From the NCBI GenBank assembly GCA_964533185.1, contig CAZHLD010000019.1:1-46150 (forward strand): a stretch of 46,150 nucleotides of DNA, in the 5' to 3' direction. A model generated the notes under the pieces. The model was not told the origin of the DNA, did not search any database, and saw only the letters and a program-made list of their open reading frames with translations. The position numbers and the translations under genes are program-made. Shown piece by piece: positions 31,220 to 40,783 of the stretch (position 1 is the first letter of the stretch; every line of letters begins with the position of its first letter). This DNA is from CAZHLD01 sp964533185. Lineage in GTDB: Bacteria > Acidobacteriota > Terriglobia > Acidiferrales > UBA7541.

Positions 31220-32794
31220 TCAGCCGCTTCCCTGCCCCGCCGGTCCACGCAGGCGGTACCGCTGGATCTTTCCCGTTGCGGTCTTGGGAAGCTCGCCAAC
31301 AAATTCAATCTCCTGCGGACACTTGTAAGAAACAAGCCGTGCGCGTACAAACTCATAAATCTCCTGTTCCAGCTCTCGTCCTCCCACAATGCCCCCCTGC
31401 AACACCACAAAGGCCTTGGCCCGCGTCAGGCCATCCGCGCCGGTGGCCGCAACTACAGCCGCTTCCGCGACACCTGGGTGCCCCAGCAGAGCGTTCTCCA
31501 CCTCTCCGGGTGAAACCCACATGCCCGAAACCTTCATCATGTCGTCGGTCCGTCCGAAGTAGTGGAAGTAACCCTCCGGGTCCTGGAAGAACTGGTCGCC
31601 GGTCACCACCCAGTCCTGTCGCTTCGTTCGCTCAGTTAGCTCGGGCTTGTTCCAATAGCCCGAGAAGGCGCTCTGGCCCCTGACCCACAGACTGCCGATC
31701 TTTCCCTGGGGCAATAGGTTTCCGTTTTCGTCCACAATTCTCGCTTCGTAGTTGGGGACCTCTACGCCGCAGCTCCCGGGCCGCACATCCCCGGGCCGGC
31801 TGCTCAGGAACATGTGAAGCATCTCGGTGGACCCAATGCCGTCCAGGATCTCCAGGCCGAAACGCTTCTTGAATTGAGAAAAGATCTCCGGCGGAAGCCA
31901 CTCGCCAGCCGAAACCGCCAGGCGCACGGAGGAAAAGTCCGCCGTTGCCCCTTGTGCGACCGCGCGCAGTAACGAAGCATAAAAGGTCGGCACGGCAAAG
32001 AAGACGGTCGGCCGATGCTGAATCACCATCTCCAGCACCTTCTCGGCCCTGGGCCGCTCAGGATTCAGAATCGTTGTGGCCCCGACCGAAAGGGGAAAGT
32101 ACATCCCGTTGCCCAGTCCATAGGCGAAGAAAAGCTTCGAAACCGAAAACGTCCGGTCGTTCTCGCGCAGCCCGAGCACACCTTGCGCAAAGCTCTGGCT
32201 GGTGACGAGCATGTCCTTGTGCTGGTGAATCGCGGCCTTGGGACGTCCCCCGCTCCCCGACGTATACAGAAAGAACGCGCTGTCGGTTGCCGCAGAGGCG
32301 CAAGCGCTCAGGTCGCTGGAGGCATTCAGTACAACATCCTCCCATCGCAAGTGGCCAGGACCCGATGGAGTCTCCTCTGCCGAGCCAACTACAATGACCT
32401 GACGCAACTCAGAATTCTCCGCTGCATGTTGGAACTCCCCAAGCGCCAGTGCGTGCACAATTGCAACCTTCGCTCCCGAATCAGCCAGGTAGTAGGCATA
32501 GTCTGTGGTGCGCGTCATCGGGTTCACCGGCACAGCGATGCTGCCGATTTTCGCGGCGCCAAAAAAGCTGGCGATGAATTCCAGGGAATCGGGAAGGACG
32601 ATCAGCACTCGCGTGCCCGGCCCGTAGCCCAGACCCAGCAACACATTCCCCGCTCGGTTGGCTAGCTCACTAAGCTCTCCGTAGCGGACGGCGCGGGTTT
32701 CCCCGGCAATGGCGATACGATTGGGATGCTCCTCGGCCGGCCGGTCGAGGAAATAGCTGGCGAGGTTGAACTGCGAGGGGATGACCAGTGCCAT
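31220..32794 (-). CDS. Benzoate-CoA ligase-like acyl-CoA synthetase
   Basis: ANL-superfamily adenylating enzyme of 524 aa that activates a carboxylic acid with ATP and CoA. It has the P-loop FLYTSGSGGRPKA, IHQHKD, FFAYGLGNGMYFPLSVGAT (typical of the benzoate-CoA ligase subfamily), DGIGSTEMLHMF, TGDQFFQDPEGYFHYFGRTDDMMK and the C-terminal catalytic Lys in PKTATGKIQR. Exact acid unknown. Its start is 10 bp after the preceding LRV-like gene, so the two probably share a transcript. Confidence 0.9.
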   Translation of the reverse strand: MALVIPSQFNLASYFLDRPAEEHPNRIAIAGETRAVRYGELSELANRAGNVLLGLGYGPGTRVLIVLPDSLEFIASFFGAAKIGSIAVPVNPMTRTTDYAYYLADSGAKVAIVHALALGEFQHAAENSELRQVIVVGSAEETPSGPGHLRWEDVVLNASSDLSACASAATDSAFFLYTSGSGGRPKAAIHQHKDMLVTSQSFAQGVLGLRENDRTFSVSKLFFAYGLGNGMYFPLSVGATTILNPERPRAEKVLEMVIQHRPTVFFAVPTFYASLLRAVAQGATADFSSVRLAVSAGEWLPPEIFSQFKKRFGLEILDGIGSTEMLHMFLSSRPGDVRPGSCGVEVPNYEARIVDENGNLLPQGKIGSLWVRGQSAFSGYWNKPELTERTKRQDWVVTGDQFFQDPEGYFHYFGRTDDMMKVSGMWVSPGEVENALLGHPGVAEAAVVAATGADGLTRAKAFVVLQGGIVGGRELEQEIYEFVRARLVSYKCPQEIEFVGELPKTATGKIQRYRLRGPAGQGSG

Positions 32795-32804
32795 CCCCCG
32801 TATT

Positions 32805-33365
32805 CTACTTCGAGGCCTGCGACTGGCCCAACTTTCTCAGCCGCTCCTGCAGCTTGCGGCGCAGCGCTGCGGGAGTATTGGGATTGAAGGCCACCAGGTA
32901 CCAGAGCGGCTGGCTGCGATCGCGGCTCAGCCAGGAAAGCGTGGTTGCATCGGCGTTAGGATGCCGGGCCACGTTTTCGCGGATGGCGGCGTACGGATGC
33001 CGGGCCAGCCGGCTCAGAGTTTTCGCGGAAGCCTTGGGGTGCTCGCTGATCAGTCGCAGCAGGTAGTAATCCGATTTCGGCGCCGTCCGGGCCAGCTTTT
33101 CCAGAAGCTCGGGCTTCACGTCGGCGCTCAGCACCACGCCCACCTTTTCGTCCCAGTGCGCATTGATGTGGTTCAGCTCCTCGGTCCGCGCGTGGATCAA
33201 TTGCTCGAGGACCTGCCGCTCATGCTCTTGGCGCACCTTAGGCAGATCCGTGCCTTCTAACGAGTCCAGGACCCGCAGCAAGTGCTGACGCTCGCCAAAG
33301 ACGATCTGCGTCGTCCGCGGCGCGCCTCCCTTGTTTGCGTTCTGCACCAAATCCGATCGTCTCAT
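32805..33365 (-). CDS. LRV/HEAT-like repeat protein
   Basis: A helical protein of 186 aa with repeats of the leucine-rich-variant type: LLRLISEHPKASAKTLSRLARHPYAAIRENVARHPNADATTLSWLSRDRSQPLWYLVAFNPNTPAALRRKL. The alternation of HP and NP/D-A motifs gives two to three repeat units. Probable protein-binding role; no catalytic site seen. The ATG at 33365 has GAGGAAG 3-7 bases upstream; the in-frame TTG at 33434 has none. Confidence 0.75.
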   Translation of the reverse strand: MRRSDLVQNANKGGAPRTTQIVFGERQHLLRVLDSLEGTDLPKVRQEHERQVLEQLIHARTEELNHINAHWDEKVGVVLSADVKPELLEKLARTAPKSDYYLLRLISEHPKASAKTLSRLARHPYAAIRENVARHPNADATTLSWLSRDRSQPLWYLVAFNPNTPAALRRKLQERLRKLGQSQASK

Positions 33366-33784
33366 CGCTTCCTCACGAGCCTTGCGAAGTTGCTCCCCCC
33401 AGATCCAGAGCAGGCTCCCCGGCCAACCGGACAAGTTTATCTCCCTCTATGATTCGCCAGCCCTGCTGTTGATGACGCTTTGCTGTTCCTTATACAACGG
33501 CCGTGGCCAATTCACAAAGTGCGACGCTCGCACCCCCGCGGGCAGTCTGACTGGTTTACCCATGACTAGGCCAACAGTCCGTCAGCGATTATCTAATTGG
33601 TCGTCCTAGCAGTAAAGTTTGCTGCCGGGCTGATGTTCCACGCTTGCAATGCGGGAGACTAGTACCCCTGTGACACCTCCATCGATTGAAGGGGTAACTC
33701 ACAGACCTGCTTGCAGTTAATCACATAACAGACTAACGTAGGGCAGAAAAGGTTGCTAGAAATCACGGGGTCCAGGAGGCAGCG
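33366..33784. other. Intergenic region between divergent genes
   Basis: 419 bp without a supported gene. It holds a 7-bp inverted repeat (TACCCCT at 33663-33669, AGGGGTA at 33690-33696) and a candidate promoter for the 33785 gene. The short frames present have no ribosome site or coding look. Confidence 0.55.
33711..33739 (+). promoter_or_regulatory. Possible promoter of the 33785 gene
   Basis: TTGCAG (33711-33716), 17-bp spacer, TAACGT (33734-33739). Confidence 0.4.
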
Positions 33785-34060
33785 ATGTCTGTCTTTGAGG
33801 AGCACAGCGAGGAGTTGGAGCATTTCGAACTAAAGATGGGCCTGCATCGGGGCCGGCTAGCGGTCACGCTCGACCGGCTGACAAACGCCATGGTTCTCAT
33901 CGGCCAGCACTGCGTCTACTGTCACAGCCTCCGAGATACTCAGCAGCCAACGTTGGACATTCAGTTGGTCACTGCGGAACTTCGCAAAGCCAAAGAATTG
34001 ATCCAGAGCGTCATGGAAGACATCCGCCTGCTGAAGGAAAAGAAAGAGACCCTGAACTGA
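33785..34060 (+). CDS. Hypothetical helical protein, 91 aa
   Basis: A small, mostly helical protein with paired cysteines in IGQHCVYCHSLRD (H-C-x2-C-H, a possible metal or haem-like site) and charged flanking helices (EEHSEELEHFELKMG; ELRKAKELIQSVMEDIRLLKEKKE). AGGAGGC lies before the ATG. It is divergent from the LRV-like gene and convergent with the MBL-fold gene. No family recognised; whether CxxCH binds haem is not supported by any export signal. Confidence 0.72.
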   Translation: MSVFEEHSEELEHFELKMGLHRGRLAVTLDRLTNAMVLIGQHCVYCHSLRDTQQPTLDIQLVTAELRKAKELIQSVMEDIRLLKEKKETLN

Positions 34061-34089
34061 ACGGTGCCCCTTCGCCAAGTGCCTTCAAC

Positions 34090-34764
34090 TCAGAACTTGC
34101 CAGTAACAAAGGGATTCCCGACTCGCTCCTGTCCAATCGTCGTCTCCGGCCCATGGCCCGGATAGACGATGGTTTCATCGGGCAGTTCCAGCAGCTTCGT
34201 TTTCAGGGAGCGCATGATCTGCTCAAAAGACCCTCCCCACAGGTCCGTCCGTCCAATGCTGCCCGCAAACAGAGTGTCACCTGCAAAGAGCCTCGGCGTT
34301 TGATCCGGGCCAGAACCGCTTCCCTCCAAGGGTAGGTAAAGGCAGACACTGCCCCTCGTGTGACCCGGCGTGTGAATCACTTGCGCGCTGAATGATCCCC
34401 AGCAAATCTTTTCACCCTCGCCGAGAAAACCGTCCACTTCTGCCCTGGCGGGAACGCGCATCCCGATCATCGCCGCCTGAACGTCCAGATGACCGTACAG
34501 CTCCAGGTCTTCCTGGTGCATCAGCACCGGCGCCCCGGTTGCCTCCCGCATTCTGCTCAGCCCGCCCACGTGATCGATGTGTGCATGCGTATTTACAATC
34601 GCATTCACCTTCAGACCGTGGCGTGCTACCACTTCCAAAATCCGGTCCACCTCATCCCCCGGATCAATAACAATGGCCTCGCGCGTCACCGGATCTCCTA
34701 CGACCGAGCAGTTGCACTGCAGCAGTCCAACCGGAAGAATCTCGTGGATCAGTCTATCGTCCAT
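34090..34764 (-). CDS. MBL-fold metallohydrolase (glyoxalase II-like)
   Basis: Metallo-beta-lactamase-fold hydrolase of about 224 aa. The binuclear metal site is THAHIDH, with later His in HTPGHTRGS, the bridging Asp in FAGDTLF and GRTDL, and PGHGPETTIGQE near the end; this order is typical of hydroxyacylglutathione-hydrolase-like proteins. The ATG at 34764 (MDDRLIHEILPVG) is chosen because the preceding residues encoded from 34797 look unlike protein. A TATACT lies 8 bases before it on the minus strand. It is divergent from ygfZ. Confidence 0.88.
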   Translation of the reverse strand: MDDRLIHEILPVGLLQCNCSVVGDPVTREAIVIDPGDEVDRILEVVARHGLKVNAIVNTHAHIDHVGGLSRMREATGAPVLMHQEDLELYGHLDVQAAMIGMRVPARAEVDGFLGEGEKICWGSFSAQVIHTPGHTRGSVCLYLPLEGSGSGPDQTPRLFAGDTLFAGSIGRTDLWGGSFEQIMRSLKTKLLELPDETIVYPGHGPETTIGQERVGNPFVTGKF

Positions 34765-34849
34765 GGAGATGCAGTATAGCATTCCGACTGCGGCCAACTT
34801 CTTCTGCTAAGATAGACCCGATCAACGTCCTGCGGTTTTGCAACTCTAG

Positions 34850-35941
34850 ATGCCGATCACTACACCTCTACAACAGGAACACGAAAAAGCAGGCGCCCAA
34901 CTGGGCGTCTATTTTGATTGCTTCCTGCCTGACCGATTTGTTAATCCGGGTGTGGAGTACCGCTGCGCCCGAGAAACCGTTGCCCTGCTGGACACCTGCT
35001 TCCATTCCGTCTTCCGATTCCTCGGGCCCGACCGCACACGATACCTCAACGCAATACTCACCAACGACGTCCAGGGGCTTGTACCGGGCCAATGGAATTC
35101 GTCTCTTCTTCTGAATCCGCAGGGACATATCCTGGCGGAGATTGACGTTCTCGCAGCACCGAATATGCTGACGGCTGTCTCGCACGCCATGGTTCGTTCG
35201 CGCACGGCCCAGACCCTCGAGAAATTCATCATCATGGACGATGTGACGCTTGAGGACGTCACGGATACCACCGCATCGTTGGCATTGATTGGACCGGCTT
35301 CTGGCCCCGTTGTAATTGCACTGGGTTACCCGGAATTCCTAGCGATGGCTGAGAACACTCACGCGGTCGCAACCCTGGGTGGAATTCGAGTGCTTCTCGT
35401 GCGACCCCAGATGGCGGACATACCGTTCGTCGAGTTCTTTGTTGAAGCAGGCAGGATCGCCGACCTCTGGCAAGTCCTCCTGCCAGCGGTCCGCGCGAAA
35501 GGCGGCGGCCCCTGCGGATATCAGGCTTGGAATTCCTTGCGGCTGGAGGCCGGTATCCCATGGTTCGGGTACGACTTCAGCGACAAAAACATTCCCCACG
35601 AGGCGGCCCTCGAAAACAGTCACATCAGTTTTTCAAAAGGATGCTACACCGGGCAGGAAATCGTCGAGCGAGTCCGCTCGCGCGGCCACGTGAATCGTCG
35701 GCGGGTCGGCCTGGAGTTTACCGGCCAAGAAGCCCCTGAGTCGGGCATGGTGCTGTTCGCTGACGGCAAGGAAGTAGGCACCGTCACGAGCGCTGCAAAC
35801 TCTTATCTACTCGGCCGGCCGATTGGCATGGGCTACTTGCGCCGCGAATCGGTCTTGCCCGGGAGCCAGCTTCAGTCGGCGGCAGGAACCGCTCGCGTGA
35901 TCGAGCTTCCTGTCCCGGCGCTTCGGAATGTGTCCGCCTGA
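34850..35941 (+). CDS. ygfZ: YgfZ/GcvT-domain folate-binding protein
   Basis: A folate-dependent protein that supports Fe-S enzyme maturation, homologous to the aminomethyltransferase GcvT. The YgfZ signature KGCYTGQEIVER (with the conserved Cys) lies near residue 264, after the GcvT-fold N-terminal part (LDTCFHSVFRFLGPDRTRYLNAILTNDVQGL). At 363 aa it has the normal length. No strong ribosome site precedes the ATG. Convergent with nuoB across 86 bp. Confidence 0.9.
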   Translation: MPITTPLQQEHEKAGAQLGVYFDCFLPDRFVNPGVEYRCARETVALLDTCFHSVFRFLGPDRTRYLNAILTNDVQGLVPGQWNSSLLLNPQGHILAEIDVLAAPNMLTAVSHAMVRSRTAQTLEKFIIMDDVTLEDVTDTTASLALIGPASGPVVIALGYPEFLAMAENTHAVATLGGIRVLLVRPQMADIPFVEFFVEAGRIADLWQVLLPAVRAKGGGPCGYQAWNSLRLEAGIPWFGYDFSDKNIPHEAALENSHISFSKGCYTGQEIVERVRSRGHVNRRRVGLEFTGQEAPESGMVLFADGKEVGTVTSAANSYLLGRPIGMGYLRRESVLPGSQLQSAAGTARVIELPVPALRNVSA

Positions 35942-36027
35942 CCTGTATCTTGAAACGTGCACTTACACCACTTCCGACACACCAGCCCCGCACCAAACAT
36001 TGCCTGTACCTGCTGGGAAATTTGAAA

Positions 36028-36567
<540 letters not shown>

Positions 36568-36641
36568 AATTCCTCTTCACCACACAGTCCCATTCTCGCA
36601 CGACAGAACGGCTTCGGACAAACCGCGTGCGCGGCGGTGTG

Positions 36642-37670
36642 TTACGGCTTCAAGACGATCTTGCCGAACTGTTCGCGCTTCTCGAGCAGTTCGTGCGCCT
36701 GGGCACACTGCGCCAGTGGCAGCACCCGGTCGATGACTGCCTTAAGCTTCCTCTGACCGATCAGTTTCAACACTGCATACAGTTCCGCGCGACTTCCCAT
36801 ATACGAACCCAGCAGCGAGAGCTGCCGGCTGAAGAGGGTGCGGATGTCAATCTTCCCCTCAAAACCGGTCGTCGCGCCGCAAGTAACCAGCCGCCCGCCC
36901 GCGGCAAGGCTGGCCACGCTCATCTCCCAGGTCGCCGTGCCCACGTGCTCGAACACCACGTCCACGCCGCGCCGATCCGTGATCCGCTTAACTTCATCCT
37001 GAATCTTCTGCTTTCCGTGGTGAATCACCTCATCTGCTCCTAGATCCCGGGCCTTCTGCAGCTTCGGCTCACTTCCCGCTGTGGCGATGACTCGCGCACC
37101 CATCAACCTGGCAATCTGAATGGCTGCGCTGCCGATGCCGCTGCCTGCTCCCAGAACTAGAACATCCTCCCCGGGTTGAAGCCGCGCCCGCGTCAACAGC
37201 ATGTGCCACGCGGTGAGAAAGACCAATGGCACCGCCGCCGCTTCCTCGAAGGATAAGTCTCCCGGAATCGGGATGACGTTGACCTCCGGAGCTTTCACAA
37301 GCTCAGCGCAGCCTCCATCGACCATGTAGCCGAAGATCGTGTATCGGCGACACTGGTTGTCGACTCCCGCCGAACAGGCGAGGCATTGTCCGCAGGAAAG
37401 GCCCGGGGCCAGCAGCACTCTCTGTCCGACCCTGACGTGTGTCACCAGCTCGCCAACCTGAGCCACTTCACCGGCGATATCACTGCCTGGAACATGCGGC
37501 ATCGGGATCTGGACGCCGGGCAGCCCGCGCCTCACCCATAGATCGAGGTGATTCAGCGCGCACGCCCGAACCCGCACGAGTACTTCAGTGGAACTGATCT
37601 TGGGTTCTGCGACATCTGTGTACCGGAGCACTTCGGGCCCGCCATGCTGCGAAAAGGCAACTGCTTTCAT
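36642..37670 (-). CDS. Zinc-type alcohol dehydrogenase / quinone oxidoreductase family
   Basis: MDR-superfamily NAD(P)H enzyme of 342 aa. The N-terminal GroES-like domain has HVPGSDIAGEVAQVG and the structural-zinc loop CGQCLACSAGVDNQC; the Rossmann domain has VLVLGAGSGIGSAAIQIARLMGARVIATAGS. Substrate unknown. The ATG at 37670 follows AAAGGG by 6-7 bases; the open frame further upstream overlaps the divergent promoter region and is not coding. Confidence 0.9.
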   Translation of the reverse strand: MKAVAFSQHGGPEVLRYTDVAEPKISSTEVLVRVRACALNHLDLWVRRGLPGVQIPMPHVPGSDIAGEVAQVGELVTHVRVGQRVLLAPGLSCGQCLACSAGVDNQCRRYTIFGYMVDGGCAELVKAPEVNVIPIPGDLSFEEAAAVPLVFLTAWHMLLTRARLQPGEDVLVLGAGSGIGSAAIQIARLMGARVIATAGSEPKLQKARDLGADEVIHHGKQKIQDEVKRITDRRGVDVVFEHVGTATWEMSVASLAAGGRLVTCGATTGFEGKIDIRTLFSRQLSLLGSYMGSRAELYAVLKLIGQRKLKAVIDRVLPLAQCAQAHELLEKREQFGKIVLKP

Positions 37671-37702
37671 GAAGATCCCTTTCAGGAGTCCTGACCAGAC
37701 GT

Positions 37703-37731
37703 ACGTTAGCACCCGCCAATTAGAGTGTCTA
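37703..37731 (-). promoter_or_regulatory. Possible promoter for the alcohol dehydrogenase
   Basis: Minus strand: TAGACA (37726-37731), 17-bp spacer, TAACGT (37703-37708). Confidence 0.35.
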
Positions 37732-37755
37732 CCTCGCGACCCAACCACCGGCGAA

Positions 37756-37784
37756 TTGACACTAGACCCGGCACGCCGTAGGCT
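37756..37784 (+). promoter_or_regulatory. Promoter of xdhC-mocA
   Basis: Consensus TTGACA (37756-37761), 17-bp spacer, TAGGCT (37779-37784); divergent from the ADH promoter candidate. Confidence 0.6.
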
Positions 37785-37803
37785 ATCCGAAGCGAGAGTT
37801 TTC

Positions 37804-38628
37804 ATGGACCTCTTTGAGGAAGTCGTTCGACTGCGCCGCGAGGGCAGACGCGCTGCGCTGGCGACTATCGTCCACACCAACGGCTCCATCCCTAGCTATG
37901 AGAGCTCGCGGATGCTGGTCCGCGAAGATGGCTCGATCGCCGGGACAATTGGCGGCGGTTGCGTGGAGGCCGAGGTGTGGGCCGCGGCCAAAGAGGTGAT
38001 CCGCAACGAGGCTCCCCGCAAAATGGTCTTCAATCTGAACAACGAGGCCAGCTACGATAACGGCCTGATCTGCGGCGGCACTTTGGAAGTGTTTGTGGAG
38101 CCGATCCTCCCCCCGCCGATGTTGTACATTTTCGGAGGCGGCCACGTATCGATGGCACTGGCCCATGCGGCGCATACAGCGGGGTTTGCAATTGGTGTGA
38201 TAGATGATCGCGATACCTTCGCCAATCAGCAGCGCTTTCCGATGGCAACCGAGATGTACACCAGTTACGACGAAGCCTTCGAGAAAATCCGGCCGAACGC
38301 CTCGAGTTATCTGGTGATTGTCACGCGCGGCCACCGCGACGACATGCGCGTCCTCGGGTGGGCTGCCAAGACCGATGCGCGCTACATCGGCATGATCGGC
38401 AGTAAGCGAAAAGTGCTATCGGTCTACAAGGCGCTGGAAGTACAGGGTGCTTCGGCAGAACGGTTTGCGCATGTCCATGCGCCTGTTGGCCTCGAAATCG
38501 GCGCGCTGACGCCGGAAGAGATAGCCATCAGCATCACCGCAGAATTGATTGCCATCCGTCGGAACGCCGCAAACCTGCCGCATAAGTCGGTTACGCTTTC
38601 CAAAACAACGCCCGCCACTACCGCTTGA
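37804..38628 (+). CDS. xdhC: XdhC-family molybdenum-hydroxylase maturation factor
   Basis: A protein that binds sulfurated molybdenum cofactor and inserts it into xanthine-dehydrogenase-family enzymes. The N-terminal XdhC/CoxI domain has LATIVHTNGSIPSYESSRMLV, GTIGGGCVEAEVW and the C in GLICGGTLEVFVEP. The C-terminal Rossmann domain has LYIFGGGHVSMALAHAAHTAG and VTRGHRDDM, ending in IGMIGSKRKV. The ATG at 37804 lies 20 bases after the predicted -10. Its likely client is the CoxL-type hydroxylase at 23.5-26.4 kb. mocA follows 9 bp later. Confidence 0.93.
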   Translation: MDLFEEVVRLRREGRRAALATIVHTNGSIPSYESSRMLVREDGSIAGTIGGGCVEAEVWAAAKEVIRNEAPRKMVFNLNNEASYDNGLICGGTLEVFVEPILPPPMLYIFGGGHVSMALAHAAHTAGFAIGVIDDRDTFANQQRFPMATEMYTSYDEAFEKIRPNASSYLVIVTRGHRDDMRVLGWAAKTDARYIGMIGSKRKVLSVYKALEVQGASAERFAHVHAPVGLEIGALTPEEIAISITAELIAIRRNAANLPHKSVTLSKTTPATTA

Positions 38629-38637
38629 GGAACGCCG

Positions 38638-39225
38638 TTGCTCGCTGCTCTCATCCTTGCCGCCGGCGAATCGAAACGTATGGGTACGCCTAAAGCCTTG
38701 CTGCAGCACGAGGGCCACACATTCCTCGAGCGCTTGCTCGTCGCCGCCCGGCATCCGAAGATTGGCATTACCCGTGTCGTTCTGGGTTGCCACAGTGAAC
38801 GGGTACTAGCAAAAGTACAGCTAGAACCTGCCACCGTAGTTCTGAACCCGGAGTGGAAAAAGGGGCAGCTCTCGTCCATCCACGCGGCAATCAAAGCGCT
38901 CCCAGCCAACGAAACGGACGGAGTGATCCTTTTCCTCGTGGATCACCCGTTTGTTTCCTCGGATTTGATCACTGTTCTCATTGAACGTTTCTACTTGAGT
39001 GGCAAGCCGATAGTCCTGCCTACGTTCAAAGGGAAGCGCGGCCACCCTGTAATTTTCTCCACCACTCTGTATGATGAGCTTCTCAGAGCACCAGCCGAGA
39101 GCGGCGCGCGCGCTGTCGTCTGGGCTCATGCTGCAGATGTGCTGGAGATTCCAACCGAGGAAGAAGGCGTTGTGTTAAACCTTAACGAACCCGATGCTCT
39201 CCGCCGTGCGCTCGGGTCGCGATGA
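38638..39225 (+). CDS. mocA: MocA-type nucleotidyltransferase (molybdenum cofactor cytidylyltransferase family)
   Basis: GT-A-fold nucleotidyltransferase that would convert Mo-molybdopterin to its cytidine form needed by CoxL-type hydroxylases. It has the signature ILAAGESKRMGTPKALL, then NPEWKKGQLSSIHAA, FLVDHPFVSSDLI and RGHPVIFS. At 195 aa it has normal length. The TTG at 38638 is supported by GAGG 7 bases upstream, and it follows xdhC immediately, as is common. Confidence 0.9.
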   Translation: MLAALILAAGESKRMGTPKALLQHEGHTFLERLLVAARHPKIGITRVVLGCHSERVLAKVQLEPATVVLNPEWKKGQLSSIHAAIKALPANETDGVILFLVDHPFVSSDLITVLIERFYLSGKPIVLPTFKGKRGHPVIFSTTLYDELLRAPAESGARAVVWAHAADVLEIPTEEEGVVLNLNEPDALRRALGSR

Positions 39226-39239
39226 GCGCCGCGCCAAGC

Positions 39240-39602
39240 TCATGACTGGCCGAGCTTCAGGAGCACGGCTTCGAGAGCGTCGCAAGCGAGTTGGCTGCCG
39301 TGGAAGGTGGCTGGCGGCAGTCCCCCCAACGCCTCAGCAATGGTCGCCGGCAGAATTGCGCGGGCCTGCTCAATAGTTTTCCCCACCAACATCTCCGTTA
39401 GCACCGAGCCGCAGGCAATGGCGGTGACGCAGCCGCGGGTCCGAAAAGCCACCGCCGAGATCCGCGCGCTTTCCACCCGCACGCTGAGCTGCATCACGTC
39501 GCCGCAGGCTGGGTTGCTCACCTCAACAACGGCCGTCGCATCGGCCAGCTCACCGACGTTCCGAGGACTCTTGAAATGGTCCAGTACGGCGGCGCTATAC
39601 AT
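39240..39602 (-). CDS. IscU/NifU-like Fe-S scaffold homologue lacking the third ligand cysteine
   Basis: A 120-aa protein of the IscU-type scaffold family: MYSAAVLDHFKSPRNVGEL, NPACGD (Cys33) and RGCVTAIACGSVLTEM (Cys58; Cys64 also present). The third conserved ligand, normally HCS before LA, is HGS here (Gly102), with a Cys at 107. It could therefore bind clusters differently or serve another purpose. The ATG at 39602 matches the family N-terminus; the upstream in-frame start at 39668 would add residues without precedent. Confidence 0.82.
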   Translation of the reverse strand: MYSAAVLDHFKSPRNVGELADATAVVEVSNPACGDVMQLSVRVESARISAVAFRTRGCVTAIACGSVLTEMLVGKTIEQARAILPATIAEALGGLPPATFHGSQLACDALEAVLLKLGQS

Positions 39603-39751
39603 GTCCGGCAGTATCCCAGAGGCGGCCCCGCACGACAACTTTTCAATCGATCTGTGCCGTGAAATCACAGGACTTGGCGATGTGCTGGTTCTTCGTGTTA
39701 TGATCGCAAGATTGTATCCTGCTTGGGAGCATCACTGAGGAGATAGAAAGA

Positions 39752-40780
39752 ATGGCCACGAAGGCGAGTCGTACGGTCGCCGAGCATGAGGTGCGGAATA
39801 GCGCCTACTCGCGCGACCTGCTCCTGGGTCTCTACCGAATGCTCGTGAAGTGCCGGATGTGCGACGAGAAGGCGCGCATTCTCTTCCGGCAGGGCAAGTA
39901 TGCAGGCAATTTCTATTCCGCGGTTGGTCAGGAAGCAACCGAAGTGGGCGCCGCCTACAGCCTCCGCGACGACGATTGGATCGCGCCCTCGCACCGCGAC
40001 TGGACCTCGAATATCATAAAGGGCGCCCCTTTGAACCTCTGCTTCGCGCAATTGTTCGCCAAGGCCACCAGTCCCGACCGCGGGCGTTCCTCTCCGGCGC
40101 ACATGGGCTATCCCCCGCTGAATATCATTACGCCGGCCAGCAGCATTGCCGGGCAGCTCAATGTCGGCACGGGTGTAGCCCTCGGCCTCAAGATGCTGGG
40201 CCGGGATAGCGTAGTCGTCTCGTTCTTTGGCGATGGCGCCACCAGCATCGGCGGCTTCCACGAGGCGCTGAACTTCGCCGGTGTCCACCGCCTGCCCATC
40301 ATCTACGTTTGCCAGAACAACCTGTGGGCCGAATCCGTGCCCCTGCGGCTGCAGACGGCCCTGAAAGACCTTTCCGACCGTGCCAAGGCCTACGGATTCC
40401 CCGGCGTCTCAATAGATGGCAACGACGTCCTCGCCGTCTATGACGCCACGTCCAAAGCCATCGTTCGCGCCCGCGCCGGCGAGGGCCCCACGCTGATTGA
40501 GTGTAAAACGTATCGCTGGTACGGCCATTCCGAAATCGATCCCGCTAAGTACCGCACGAAGGAAGAAGTCGAAAGCTGGAAGAAAAAGGATCCGATCCCG
40601 CGCTTTGAGAAATACTTGTTCGAGCGCAAAGTGCTGACCGATGAATTAAAGGCCGAGGTCGCAGCGAAAATCACGCAAGAGATCAACGACGCCGTGGATT
40701 TTGCCGACCAGAGCCCTTACCCGGCGCCGGAAGAAGCACAGGGCTTCGTCTGGGCTCCCGAAACCGAGAAAGGATCCTGA
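39752..40780 (+). CDS. 2-oxoacid dehydrogenase E1 component, alpha subunit
   Basis: Thiamine-diphosphate-dependent decarboxylase subunit of a pyruvate or branched-chain 2-oxoacid dehydrogenase. It has the ThDP motif GDGATSIGGFHEALNFAG (GDG...N), FYSAVGQEATEVGAAY and the phosphorylation-loop-like YRWYGHSEIDPAKYRT. At 342 aa it has the usual length. GAGGAGATAG precedes the ATG. The beta gene follows 3 bp later; no E2 or E3 gene is adjacent. Confidence 0.92.
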   Translation: MATKASRTVAEHEVRNSAYSRDLLLGLYRMLVKCRMCDEKARILFRQGKYAGNFYSAVGQEATEVGAAYSLRDDDWIAPSHRDWTSNIIKGAPLNLCFAQLFAKATSPDRGRSSPAHMGYPPLNIITPASSIAGQLNVGTGVALGLKMLGRDSVVVSFFGDGATSIGGFHEALNFAGVHRLPIIYVCQNNLWAESVPLRLQTALKDLSDRAKAYGFPGVSIDGNDVLAVYDATSKAIVRARAGEGPTLIECKTYRWYGHSEIDPAKYRTKEEVESWKKKDPIPRFEKYLFERKVLTDELKAEVAAKITQEINDAVDFADQSPYPAPEEAQGFVWAPETEKGS

Positions 40781-40783
40781 CGC

